Under the pieces are notes generated by a model. It saw only the letters and a list, made by a program, of their open reading frames with translations, was not told the origin of the DNA and did no database searches. Shown piece by piece: positions 45,151 to 56,833 of a DNA stretch of 64,000 nt (position 1 is its first letter; each line of letters begins with the position of its first letter). The position numbers and the translations under genes are program-made. Origin of the DNA: Corbicula japonica (lineage: Eukaryota > Mollusca > Bivalvia > Venerida > Cyrenidae); assembly GCA_038501625.1 (NCBI GenBank), contig JAZAYU010000881.1:62001-126000 (forward strand). The letters are read 5' to 3'.

Positions 45151-45889
45151 AGATTATTAATTATTAAACTAAGTTTTAAACTGATATTGATAATATACTT
45201 TAAAATATGAAACACAGTGAATATTTAAATTAAAGTACACGTTATTTGACAAAACAACAAAAAATCGTCATTTTTGTGTTAGCTACCATTTTTCAGCATA
45301 GTAGCATACCCTTCCAATCCGCTAAAGTTAAGCTCCCGCGTTACATAAATGTGTTATAGCATAATTATAACAGATAATTATCATAATTTTTGTTAGCTAC
45401 CGTTTTCAGCACGATAGAAAATTATAAATTCTGCTTTGAAACGCATTTCATTTCACATATCAAATTTAATGATCGGTGTCAACCCGAATTGAGAATATGT
45501 CATTACTGGCACGTGTTCACAACTCCATTTCTCCCATACCTATTAACACTCGATCCCTCTGATTCTATAAATTTTTATCTATTTTTCTAAGACTATTTGA
45601 AATATTTCCTATTTCTGCACTAACTAAAATTATTTATTCCGACTATTATAACGTTTTGAAATGTAAACTATTATGTCTAATCTGTTAATGTTAGATAACG
45701 ACAATATAATATAACAAGAATTTAATTGATCTTAAAGCGTGAATAAAAACATGATGAACATGGAAATTTTATATAAATCAAACAATACTTGCACAATCAC
45801 AGTTTAATAAAATTATAAAAGAAATATACTCGCGTTTTTATTATTTTGACCGATATCATTGTTGTTGTTGTAAAATTGCTACTGTTCTC

Positions 45890-46085
45890 AGCGCACATAA
45901 ATTTCAAATAATTCTTTCTTTCATGTGACACGGCTGTTATCCTTAAGCAAACAGTGCACATCCAGACCAGGCGGCACATCCGCGTCGTCTGTTCAGGATC
46001 TTCACCGTTTGCTTTTCGATACATTGGGTTTTTTCTGACTGAGAAGTGAACAATGTATACCCTGTTTGGGTGACACTTATGTGAT
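45890..46085. mobile_element. Partial copy of the TTAA-type MITE (8.0-kb family)
   Basis: AAACAGTGCACATCCAGACC, GGCGGCACATCCGCGTCGTC and GAACAATGTATACCCTG correspond to the central blocks of 8031-8264. The ends are eroded. The 116-codon frame at 46357-46707 beyond it is not protein-like enough to call. Confidence 0.5.
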
Positions 46086-47489
46086 TAAATACCATTTTTC
46101 GATGTCAATGATTGCAAGGCGTGTAGAAAAACATCTCAAAGACTTATGACACTATTTATTCAGCGAATGGAAACATGAAACTATTGGGTTTTCGAAATAA
46201 TCGACTTTTAGAAATCCGACTTGAACATACATAATCTTAGTAATATTTTTAATTTATTTCACGAAACAGACTCGTGTCATTTCACAAAAATCACGTGTGA
46301 AACTATCAATAAAAGAATCGGTTTCACTTCTTGTGGTGCTTTCGGTTTTAAAAATACTAATACAAACGTTCGAACATATCAATCGATATGGTAGGGGCCT
46401 CCAGAAGTGTATTAGATACTAGCGTATGGATTCCAAAACTGACCATCATATCTAATGTATAGCACCCTGATCGCCTCTTGTAAAGGAACGCCTCTTTTAT
46501 AAACATCAACCAATAGAAAATAAGTAACACATTAACGCGATAACGTGATTCGTGGGGCGGAGTTGTAATAATTGATGATTCGTTCATCATTTTAATATCC
46601 GCATTAATTGATTTGCGATAAGAATCTAAAGTCATAAAAACTGAATTTGGTGATTTAATTATTTTATTAGTTTGAATTAACCTCGGTACGTCCGTCTTTT
46701 GGTGCACTAGCTAGGTTAAAATTGAATTTACTATAACACCATAATGTCCTTGTTCATAATTTGTTTGGAAAATTCTTGTTTAAAGGGAAATGGGAACTAA
46801 CAAAATGATTAGCTATTAATCTACAACTTAATATTTTGGACTTTTGATGAAGCTTTCTAAATATTGAAAATTAATTTATATAGGCGTATATGTTTACTCA
46901 TCATTATTAAAAACGGGATTTAAATCTCATAAGTTAATGAAAGTGTACAAGTAAATATATTGTGTTTAATGCTTGATACTGTTTCAAACTGTCATCATCA
47001 TTGTTTTAGTAATGAACTTAAAATGGCAGGAATGTGGAAATCTGGAATTTAGTTAATGATTAATGCGTCTCATGATTTTGTTTTATCGGTTTATGATGAC
47101 AGTATGTATTGAGATGATCATATAATTAAATATCTTTGAATTTCTGTTAATTGGAATATAACGTAAATTTTGATTGAACGAATTCTGAATTTGTCTAATA
47201 AATGTCGAATGTCGTCTAATTGTTTCTTTGCAAGTTTAATTTTTTTGATCTTATTTTAACGAAAGTTCGAATCTAAGGAATAAATAAAGCTTTTCAATTG
47301 CCTGCATTTTTCAGATGCACATTCACATTTATTTCGAGTCTTATAAATAAAATAAGATAAGAGTATGAGAGACATCGGGATTCTTTCGGAATCGCTGGGT
47401 TCAACCATTTTAACTATAGCACTAACGACATGTATAACCCCCTCCCTTTTCCGCTGGATTCTTATGAAGTAATGTTTATATAAAAAAGA

Positions 47490-48086
47490 AACTTTAAAGT
47501 ATTCTCTATTCCGAAAAGAAAGCGTGCATTTTTTACATTAACTGCTTTTCTTAATGAATACATTTTAGCACCGTTTACACTTGAAGATTATTCGCGTGTT
47601 TTATTTGTAAAGCAATTATCACAATAATATCCTTATATACGCCGTAAGTGTTATGGTTTTACAAAATGACACTTTCTTAACTATTTAACTCCTAATTTTA
47701 TTTTTTTTAATGTGTTGAGTCCACTAAATAAATAAAATATGTATGAAATTTTTAATCTTGCGATTATTTCCCGTGTGACAATAGTATTTAAGACGGGTTA
47801 CAAACTTAAAACTGTACTCTATTTCAAAAGGAATTGGGCGCTTTCTTTTCGGTGAATTTTCTTTAACTGATCTTCTTAATTAATACATTTTTGCACCGAT
47901 TACACCTTCCGAATATATTTGTACGGCGATTATCATTATATCCTTTTACACTTCGCAAAATGTTATTGCTGTAAAAATTGACATTATCTTAACTATTTAA
48001 TTTGTTCCGTGCACTAAAGAAATTATGACATTTTTAATCTTGCGATTATTTACCGCGTGAAACTAGTATATCAGACGGGTTACCAA
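47490..48086 (+). repeat. Two-unit tandem duplication (~300 bp)
   Basis: Unit 1 is 47490-47805 and unit 2 is 47806-48086. Shared blocks are TACATTTT-GCACCG-TTACAC, ATTATCA-ATATCC, AACTATTTAA, TTTTTAATCTTGCGATTATT and GACGGGTTAC. No coding. Confidence 0.8.
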
Positions 48087-48424
48087 ACCAGGATATGTGT
48101 TGATGTTTCTGGGGACAATCGTTTCGCTCTGCCGATCTATAGGTTGGTAAATTATGAAGACACTATGCGAAATCGATAAGATCACGGTAGGAGGTCGTCT
48201 AAACGCGATGCGAAATCCCGACTCGCAAATTTTATCGCGTTTTTAAGTGATCTAATGCAACCATAGAGTACAAAAAGGAGAACGTGCAAGTCAGGAGCAT
48301 TAAGTAGCTTTTTCTTCCCGGTTCTTGTTTCATGGCGATTATAACAATGTTATACATAAAAGTTCAGAATTTAAAAAAGAAACTTAGTAAAATGATAAGA
48401 TATATTTGTTTCATCGTGTTCAAA

Positions 48425-48480
<56 letters not shown>
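48425..48480 (+). repeat. (CAT)n microsatellite
   Basis: About 18 CAT units. The poly-His frame over it is an artefact. Confidence 0.95.
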
Positions 48481-48482
<2 letters not shown>

Positions 48483-48617
48483 CTTCGTCATCACATGTTA
48501 TTTTTATTTTTATTTTTTGGCTTGCAGATTTGCAATATAATTCATCGGAGACCACGGGATCTTTGTAATTTAAATAAACTGTTTATTGTAGTTTCTGCAG
48601 ATGCTGCTACTGCAGAC

Positions 48618-48694
48618 TGTGATGATGATGATGATTATGGTGATGATAATAATGATGATGATGATGATGCAGCAGCTGCTGATGATGATGATGG
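48618..48694 (+). repeat. Imperfect (GAT)n microsatellite
   Basis: GATGATGATGATTATGG, then GATGATAATAATGATGATG, then a CAGCAGCTGCT interruption. It is complementary to the (CAT)n tract 140 bp upstream and could pair with it. Confidence 0.9.
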
Positions 48695-48829
48695 CTGTTT
48701 TTGGTATTTAAAATTCCGGCATTTAATAGCATCTACATTGCTATTTTCATTTTCATACGCATTTATGGTAGGTGACCAATATGTTTTGGTGGCCATATAA
48801 AAGCTAAATGCCCCCTCCCCGCCGGACAC

Positions 48830-51800
48830 CGATTATAGGGGCACAAGTTTGGTGGTATGTTTCATTATAAGCATTAATTCGGTGATTCTCACAATAATAT
48901 CTGATATCGCTTATACTCTTTAGTTCGCTCTGAAATATTTTAAGCTTTAAACCTCGACATTTCATTTTTATTAGCAACATATATTGAAAATATGACAATA
49001 TAAGCATCTAATAAAATGACTGCAGCTTAATCTGCTTCGACCATTACACCATATCGTGTATATTTATGTACAACACCAGCAGGTGACATTCGTTAGCCTG
49101 CGGCAATTGGCAGCAGGAAATGGACGGGTCCATTTTAAGAAATGACATCCTATTTTCAAAAATAAACTCGTCTATTTCGCATCCAGCAGTGGACGGGTAC
49201 AAGTGATAAAACCACTCTACTAATACATGCGATAAAAACTGAGACCCGTCTAATGTTTAGCTTAGTTTGAGCACATATATATTCTTGTTACGTTATCGGC
49301 ACGGAAGTGTCTTCTCGACCGGGCCCGGCACAGTTAACAGAACGATGGAAACCAGACTAGCGAAAATACTGCAGTGAATTTTTATATCGTAATTGTAATA
49401 TATAATAGATGACAACTTAAGAATATAATTATCCGCATTGTGGGAAATTTGTTGTAGATGAGATAGTTGTGACATAACTTGAACAATTCTAATCTTTTGG
49501 AGATCTCTTGGGCGGGGGTTAGGCCTAGTATTCTACCGTAGACAGCGCATAGATGTATAATTATCTGGTCTATTTTAGTAATCAAAATCTATGCATTATT
49601 AAAATGAAATACACAAATACCGCTTTCAGCTTTTAGAATGTAAAACGTAGAGCTCGGAGGTGGCGGTCGCCTCTTCACCGAGGAAAAAAGAAACTCGACT
49701 TTCTCTCTTTTAAAAGAGATTCCCGTCTTTAATAGTGTACTGTTTTCAGTCAAATTAAACAGCTATAGCTATATAGTTGGCATGGTTGACTAAAGAAGTG
49801 CGGTAACACCAAACGCGCTACTTCCTTTCATTTTTGTGAAGGGGGACGGGGGGGGGGCACCGAACCCCCGGCGAAGAAACCTCTGGATCCATCCCTGAAT
49901 CCCAGAACAAGTATATATTTGGAATGATATTCCATTCGTACAAATTCCGCATTAGCCTAATGATCTAGACCGTTTCTCAACATTATATCTTTGACTCGTG
50001 GTTCTGCAGGTCGTTGGTTCGAATCCCGAAAACGTCATAATTTTTCTTTAATCTCAAACGTTTAAATTTCTTCTTTTTTATCGAAATAAGTTAACAAGAG
50101 AGGATCTTTAACACCCAATATTAAAATTTACATATAACTATTGTATTAATCATGTTAAACAAAACACGTCGTCTTTACACAGTCAGTTATGGGATTCGGA
50201 TTAATAGAAAAATCAATTGCTTTGAAAATAATTTTCAATTATGAGTATGTTAAAGGTGGTTGATTCTCATCCCCGTCGTTATCAAACACACGTTAACGAT
50301 TTATTATTAACTTTGATTAACATAAATTTAAGATACAATCAAAATATAATACTATTTACCGACGACTACATTTCTGTGTAGTTGGCATTTCTTTACTTTT
50401 TGCACGAATCGCGCGGTCATTCATGCGAAACACAGCCGATATTATGTCCTATTAAAACACGTGCATTTTTCTAACTACTCGTACACTCGAATACATGACT
50501 AAAAACTTAAAACAACTTTCAGTCATCTGTATCTATACAGTCTTAATGTCGTTTGAAATACCTGTTTAATAATTTCAACAACTTCCGGTCTTATATCGCT
50601 TTAATATTGATTTTTGTTTTATGATTGTTTTTGTCTTTCGTAATGTTAATATTTTTTCTTTACACAGGCAAAATGAAAGAATTTATATAACCAGTTATGC
50701 GAAACATTTGAAACCCATCTTGTTCATTATTTAGTACTAATAAATTAATAAATAACACACTTTAATTAACTGAATGAATACTGTATTTCAAACAAAAATG
50801 ACGCATTCAATTATATTATAGTTATGTTAATATTTTCCGATCAGGCATATGTTTTAAACATAAATTTTATACAACAACATGCAAGCGAAAATAAAACTTC
50901 TTTCGGACATTTCATTATAACTTATCATTTGATTTGTAGATTACTTGTAGATATGAACATGATGAATGTGCTTGTATAGTGCAGAATGTGAAAGAATTTT
51001 TCTAGTAGTCTAATCGTAAAATACGTATAATAGAAAAATATTTTACTTATCGATTTGAAGAAAGCTGTGTGCCTGACATGTGTTTTATAGAATTTTTGCC
51101 GAATGTATAAACTCTATTATAATTGTAATAGATCGTTTGTATCACTAAGACCAAGTTAATAACATACATCGAAGGCAAGAAAAGTAACTTATTAAATTAC
51201 ACTCTGTATGCGTCAATCTGATTAAAATCATTTCCTGAAACCCGTTACGCTATCAGGATCTGACTACGAGAAACTAAAACATGCTTTTATCACAACCCGT
51301 TGAACCAATCAGATTGTCGCCTATACGCCTTTCCAATAAACAGTTTCGCAGTCCTGTACGAGTTACTTCCCGCGACCGAAAACCAATCCAAAACGAGGCT
51401 CTGCAGGATAGCTGAACGATCGGGCTAATGACTTAAGCACATAATAGCTAACCTTATCCGCTATCTTGCAGGTCTGCGTTCGTCGCCGGCGGTGAAAAAA
51501 TAAGTTGCTGGTCTGTTATTTTAGCCAGACTTTTTTATGTTTACTATTTGTTAGATATTTAGATTTTTAATGATTTAAGAACATGTACCATTCTTGTTGA
51601 TAGTAGGCAGTATGAAACGCAATTTGGACAAACATAAGCATTAATTTTACCAATTATGCACAACAATTTCTTCTTAATATCTTTTCTGCTGAAAATATAT
51701 TTTACTGGTGTAAATGTTGCAAATTGCTAAGGCTAGTAATGCGCTATTATCCGGAAATCGTGTAATGTCAACATCTGGTGACATGATCTGTAATAAAAAA

Positions 51801-53400
51801 AAATACAATCTGAATTTGTTGATACTTACACATTTGAACAATAGAATTGTCCTAAAAATTTAAGGCGTTTATGGTCAAAGAATAAATAATTTGAATATTT
51901 AAAATGTTACTTATACTTCACAACCAAATATGATTGATTCGGTCTAGAAATAAAACAGGATCGGTAATCGGATTGTTTTTTTGTAGAAGTATCATTCGTA
52001 GAATAAAATCCAAGGATTTAGATGCCGACTTCCAAAACGATGGGAATATTTATATCACAATATGGTTGCATATCCAATTTAGATTTCTTAGGTTTGACAG
52101 ATTGTATTTTTGGCATAAAAGCCCAAACTCTTAATTAAACATATATAAAATGTTTTGACAAGATTTGTTTCTTATTGACGGCTTTTGTTTCTATAACGTG
52201 TCGTAATGTTGATTAAGAATCCATTTAAGTGCTAAATCAAATACATTTGCTGGCACATCCATTAGTTAAAGGACTCCGAAATACTTAAGGGTTGGGAGGT
52301 GTAGATACCTTGCAAATAGAAATTACACGAACTCTATTGGTAAATGATATCTGCCCCTTTAAGTAATTGACAGATGACCCCGTGTGCGAGACAGTTTGAC
52401 ATGTTTATGGCATGCCGCCTTTAAAATCAATCGCCGCCGACATAATCACAACATGATGTCAGTAGTTGAATAGACACGCTAATCCGGAAACGATACTCAA
52501 TTAAGCATTGAATAGAACACTGCGACTGTCTGTTAGTTCAAGTCTTTTAGTGTTTAATGCGAGGAATAATTAATTGACACTTTTAGTCAGAAACCTGATT
52601 GTTTTATAAATTATTTTCAAAAGTATCATGACGCTGATGTATTATTACTAATTCAAAGAGAAAATATATTTTTCAAAAAAGAATTTTATGATAAAAAAGA
52701 AAGTTGTAGGTACATATTCCCTATTACGTTATTACAGCGAGCAATCATTTTTCCTGTAGAGCAGTCACGTGACTGGACAGGGAAGGTAACCAAATAAATT
52801 CATCGAATTATTGGAAAGGCGTATAAAATCGCAAAAGTGAACGTAAAAATAGTATTTTAACTCATGGAAAGTGTTGACAGCTTGCGTAAGACATATTTTA
52901 CTGGAGATATATATATATGTGTTTATGTAGTATTGCATGCATTTCTAATGTAATGACATCTTCAGATCATTTTGCGAGCGTTATAAATACGCTTCCTGTG
53001 TTGGCATTTTCTAAAAATAGTAATCGGGGGAAAACCGCTATTACTTATGTACAGTGACTGCGGGCCGTCATCAGATCTAACATTTTGACTTTGCTGAGAT
53101 TGTATATGCGTCTATGAAAAATATAACAGGACTACGTTCTACAAATTCTGAACGTGAAATACAGTCAGTTTCTAGCATTGTTTACTCTTGAGTTTATTTT
53201 ATGTTTGCTTAAATAATAATAAATTGCATTTCTAGCCTTGGAGAAACGAAGCGTAATTCAGTAAGGATCGCCACCACAGAGAATAAGAAACACAGTGACG
53301 GATGAAATAAAAACATTTAATTTGATATATTCTCGATCTAAAATCAATAGCGCAACGAACACTAATAAATGTATTAAATACATGCACAATTATTGTTCAT
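48830..53400. other. Non-coding interior of the large insertion, central part
   Basis: No protein-like frame. A G-rich run (GGGGGACGGGGGGGGGG) lies at 49842-49858 and a tRNA-like sequence near 49945. Otherwise unremarkable AT-rich DNA. Confidence 0.5.
49945..50030 (+). repeat. tRNA-like sequence (SINE head or tRNA pseudogene)
   Basis: GGTTCGAATCC at about 50017 is a perfect Pol III B box. TTAGCCTAATGATCTAGACC about 60 nt before it resembles an A box. The acceptor stem does not pair (CCGCAT against AAACGT), so this is not a working tRNA. More likely a SINE-related remnant. Confidence 0.5.
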
Positions 53401-53416
53401 ACTGACAGCATAGCAT

Positions 53417-53528
53417 CGTATAAGCTTAAGCATGCTGAAAGTGGAATCAGAATTTTCCTAAGGGGAATACTTCAAGCTGGAGATCCTTTATTTAAAGAAA
53501 TATCTTATTCCACATTCAAGCTTATACG
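53417..53528. repeat. Inverted repeat with 11-bp perfect arms
   Basis: CGTATAAGCTT at 53417-53427 pairs with AAGCTTATACG at 53518-53528. A second pair GTGGAAT/ATTCCAC lies inside. Confidence 0.75.
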
Positions 53529-53709
53529 TTGAAAATGCGGTGCTGTTAGCTTTATGGGTGCTTTTTGTGCCAAATAAAACAAACTCGTATACACAACTGA
53601 ATAAGGAAATGCCGCAATAAGTTTTTATGTTACTCTCTTCTTGTTATTCAAACAGTTAAAGAACTTAACATTTAACGGTTCATGAAAACTTGGTTTTGAT
53701 CAATATCAT

Positions 53710-53790
53710 TTCCATCGGAAATTTCATCAAAAGAAAATATTCCAGTCGGATTCATTCCTATCGGAAATACTCAATTCTGTCGGAATTCAA
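53710..53790. repeat. Internal cluster of TTCCGATCGGAA-like motifs
   Basis: TTTCCATCGGAAA, TTCCAGTCGGA, TTCCTATCGGAAA and TTCTGTCGGAA are degenerate forms of the subterminal motif of the 18.76-kb element, here 3 kb inside its right end. Confidence 0.65.
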
Positions 53791-53904
53791 AATAGATCAG
53801 ATCAGAAAATATGGTGAATATTCTAGTAAGACAACAGTTAAACAAATCGTTTTTTAATATAATACAATAACCAAGTATTATGACGATAAAAGTCAGAGAT
53901 ATAA

Positions 53905-54550
53905 GGATAATTATCTATATTTATGTAATGAGTCATTTTGACGAAAACATTAAACGATGTTGACGATTACAACAATGTCAAGTTGTCAATCATGACCACG
54001 AGAGTCAGATTTTGTCAACAAAATATAATAAAAATAACTTACTTACAGAATAGTGAGTGTATATATAAAATGCTATTTCAGACATCCCGAAAGTTGCCAG
54101 ACCGAAGGACCTGTCTGGTAAAATTTGAGCCGGTCAGACAAGATTTCTTATGTTATCAGACCGAATGTCAGACAAAAATTTGAACTCCTTATACTTGCAA
54201 ATAGCCTTATAACATGTTTCGGTCTGACGGAATTTGTTTCGGTCAGACAGATTTTCACAACTCATCTGACCAAATGTCTGACACATATTTTCAACTTTCG
54301 GGAAGTCTGCTATTTACATTTTGTTTTTCTTTAATCACAATCTTTTTTTTTTTTCATTTTCACAAGGAAACACAACAACTGACTTTACTGACTGGAAATT
54401 ATAAATAGGACATAAGTTGCGATTAAAATAAATGTTCGGAATAACTTTTCCCACAGGACTGATTCCGCTCGGAAAGATAAATACAAAATGAATTACGATA
54501 GGAATTAAATAAACACAGGAAACATTCCGATCGGAATTTTTCAAACTAAC
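53905..54550 (+). repeat. Direct duplication, copy 1, containing a MITE and the subterminal motif
   Basis: It matches 56115-56510: TAATGAGTCATTTTGACGAA, ACGATGTTGACGATTACAA, TCAAGTTGTCAATCATGACC, CAACTGACTTTACTGACTGG and CCCACAGGACTGATTCCGCT. Copy 1 carries the 231-bp insertion at 54079-54309 that copy 2 lacks. Confidence 0.9.
54079..54309. mobile_element. 231-bp TIR element within the duplicated unit
   Basis: The ends CAGACATCCCGAAAGTTG and its near-perfect complement CAACTTTCGGGAAGTCTG are flanked by CTATTT (54073-54078 and 54310-54315); TGCTATTT can be read as an 8-bp duplication if TG is shared with the terminus. CAG ends and an 8-bp duplication would suggest hAT. Internal TCTGACCGAAA-like inverted motifs are repeated. 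Copy 2 of the duplication has no insert here. Confidence 0.75.
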
Positions 54551-54774
54551 AGTTCTATTATGCGTATCCATAATCGTACGAGACCATGTGGGTATCCTAA
54601 TTTCATACAGATTTTAACCGAATTATTATTCTTGTATTAAACCGATCTTTTTTGTTTAATAATCATTATCTTCAAAATAATATAAGTTAAAACGTAACTT
54701 TTACATCAAATCTGAGATGATAGTAATTACAACACACTACTGTATACTATAACTTGTTCACGATTTTTATGCGC

Positions 54775-55190
54775 CCGTTTGAAAAACGGGACGTATTATG
54801 GGAACACCTGCGGCGGGCGGGCGGGTTGGCGGGCGGTGTCCATAGGGTTTCCGCTCTCTAAGTCAAAGAGTTTTCATCAGTTCTTTATCAAACTTGGTGA
54901 ATATGTTGGTGTGCATAATGTCTCGACCAAGTTCTATGACCAGCCAAATCCCCCAAGGCACTCCTGAATTATGGCCCTTGAATTGTCCAGAATTACTGTT
55001 TCCGCTCTCTAAGTAAAAGAGTTTTCATCCGGTCTTTATCAAACTTGGTGAATATGTTGGTAGGCATAACATCTCTGCCAAGTTCGATAACCAGCCAAGT
55101 TGCTTCAGGCACTTAAGAGTGTTGGCTCTTTATTTATACGAAAAATGTGGCAAATTAGCCAAACTTTTTGACGGGCGTATTTTGTGGCAT
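54775..55190 (+). repeat. Tandem repeat, ~170-bp unit, two units
   Basis: TTTCCGCTCTCTAAGT-AAAGAGTTTTCATC, TCTTTATCAAACTTGGTGAA, ATATGTTGGT, GCCAAGTTC and CAGCCAA occur twice. The outer part has GCGGGCGGGCGGG and inverted CGCCCGTTT / TTTTGACGGGCG, possible element ends. Confidence 0.75.
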
Positions 55191-56114
55191 TTTGGCACTG
55201 TTGTTTAAAGATAATGTTGATTTTTCTTGAATTACATGTTTCTCTCTTTTTTTTTAAAATACAATAGTTATTGTAAAATTTAGGTGAAATAACAACAATA
55301 TCTATATGAATTTAAAAACTTGTATTTGTGAATTTCTTTTACATTGTCGATTAAACATGTTCTCTTATAAAATGAGTTCTCCACCGATTTCAGGACTGCT
55401 GCCCAAGAGATCATATTCTGCCGGTGATTTAGAAGTTATACATGTATCCGTGCGTCATGCAAATGTAATTCAAAAACAACCAACTTATCGCTTATTAAAA
55501 TAGAAAAGGATAAAACGTTTTGAAATATTTATTTTTTGACATGAAATATTGCAGTCTCGGTTTTTAGCCGAAATATCGGAAACATAACGATTAGAACCAA
55601 GTTGAGCTTAAAGTTCCCTTTTCATGGAATAAAATTTACACAAGTAAGTAAACATAGGTACCCATTTTGATTTACCGATAAAACGATGAAACTTACCATG
55701 AAACCTTTAACTCAGTATTTAACGCGATATTTTCAAATCAAGAACACTCCATAATCTGCATTGTATAATTTCAAATTAAAAAAAATGAGATTAACTTTTG
55801 TCAAGAAAATAACCGACAGGACTGAAAAGGATCAGCAAGTCTGACAAGTAATCTTAGAATATAAATCAAAAAGTACGTGAAGTTAAAAATAGAAGCATGA
55901 ATGAGAAACTGAATAACGAATTTCACCTCTTCAATTATTCATACTGGAGATAACTTTATATAATATTACACACATACAAGTACAACATGTATTATGTGAC
56001 GGCTGTATTGGTGCACGAGACCGTGTCTGTGTGAGCACAACAAAGGACTTTAATCTATATCATTTTGCTGTATTTCTTGATCAGCACTATCGTATTAAAA
56101 GGTAAAAATAATGG

Positions 56115-56510
56115 AGATATATGGATAATTATCTAAATTAATGTAATGAGTCATTTTGACGAAAACAGTAAACGATGTTGACGATTACAATAATGTCAAG
56201 TTGTCAATCATGACCAAGAGAGTCAGATTTTGTCAACAAAATATAATAACAATAACTTACTTACAGAATAGTGCGTTTACATTGTGTTTTTCTTTTATCA
56301 CAATCTATTTTTTTTTTCATTTTCATCAGAAAAACAACAACTGACTTTACTGACTGGAAATTATAAAAACGACATAGTTTGCGATTAAACTAAATGTTCG
56401 AATAGCTTTTCCCACAGGACTGATTCCGCTCGGAAAGATAAATGCTACATGAGTTCCGATAGGAATCAAATAAACGCAGGAATCATTCCGATCGGAATTA
56501 AATAAACGCA
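56115..56510 (+). repeat. Direct duplication, copy 2
   Basis: Partner of 53905-54550 at an offset of about 2.2 kb, without the 231-bp MITE. It runs into the right subterminal array of the 18.76-kb element. The intervening 55191-56114 has no feature I recognise. Confidence 0.9.
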
Positions 56511-56651
56511 GGAATCATTCCGATCGGAATCACCTCTTCCGATCGGAATTTTTCCAATAGGAAAAAATTCCGACCGGAAAAATTCCGGTCGGAATATTTT
56601 CCGACAGGAAAATTCAGGATTCCGATCGGAAAATGTCGATTCCGATCGGAA
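56410..56651. repeat. Right subterminal array of TTCCGATCGGAA palindromes
   Basis: About ten copies or half-copies, including several perfect ATTCCGATCGGAAT. The outermost copy ends at 56651, 178 bp from the element end, the same distance as on the left. Confidence 0.9.
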
Positions 56652-56786
56652 TCGAAGTTTGACACTGAATTTATTTTCCAATTTTCTCGAAAACTAAACA
56701 AGATATGGCATTGAAACATTCCAGTTTTTCTATTTAAATCATGTGTAATCACCTGATAAAAAAACCGCAAGAAAATCGATAAAATA

Positions 56787-56829
56787 AAAAAAAAGTTTTC
56801 GGAAAATATAATATTCCGAAAATTCACAG
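56787..56829 (-). repeat. Right terminal inverted repeat of the 18.76-kb element
   Basis: Reverse complement of 38066-38108, ending TTCACAG, then GATC. Confidence 0.9.
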
Positions 56830-56833
56830 GATC

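Larger units (their letters stand above)
38066..56829. mobile_element. 18.76-kb TIR-bounded insertion without transposase, in LINE-3
   Basis: The left end CTGTGAATTTTCGGAATATT and the next ~23 bp are repeated in reverse complement at the right end, ~43 bp identical. GATC flanks both sides (38062-38065 and 56830-56833). Joining the flanks with one GATC gives an uninterrupted LINE-3 frame from KYLKHD to NIKKASGADNIL, so the insertion was precise. Inside are no ORFs above 120 codons and none resembling a transposase. Subterminal arrays of TTCCGATCGGAA-like palindromes begin 178 bp from each end. Interpretations are a giant non-autonomous DNA element that captured host sequence, or a small MITE of this family later filled by a further large insertion or by joining of two copies. 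Four-base target duplications occur in several DNA-transposon groups, and I cannot place it. Confidence 0.8.

Noticed and set aside
46357..46707. 116-codon minus-strand frame in the large insertion
   Set aside because: No domain, unusual composition, no splice context; expected by chance in 18 kb.
48332..48829. Frames with poly-His and poly-Asp
   Set aside because: They arise from the (CAT)n and (GAT)n tracts and have no other protein-like content.
51395..51485. tRNA-like sequence GATAGCTGAACGATCGGGC ... GCGTTCGTCGCC
   Set aside because: The B box has mismatches at key positions and the stems do not pair well.
38066..56829. Reading of the large insertion as a Helitron or Maverick/Polinton
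   Set aside because: It has long TIRs and a target duplication, which Helitrons lack. No polymerase, integrase or capsid-like ORF is present, and a 4-bp duplication does not fit Polintons (6 bp).
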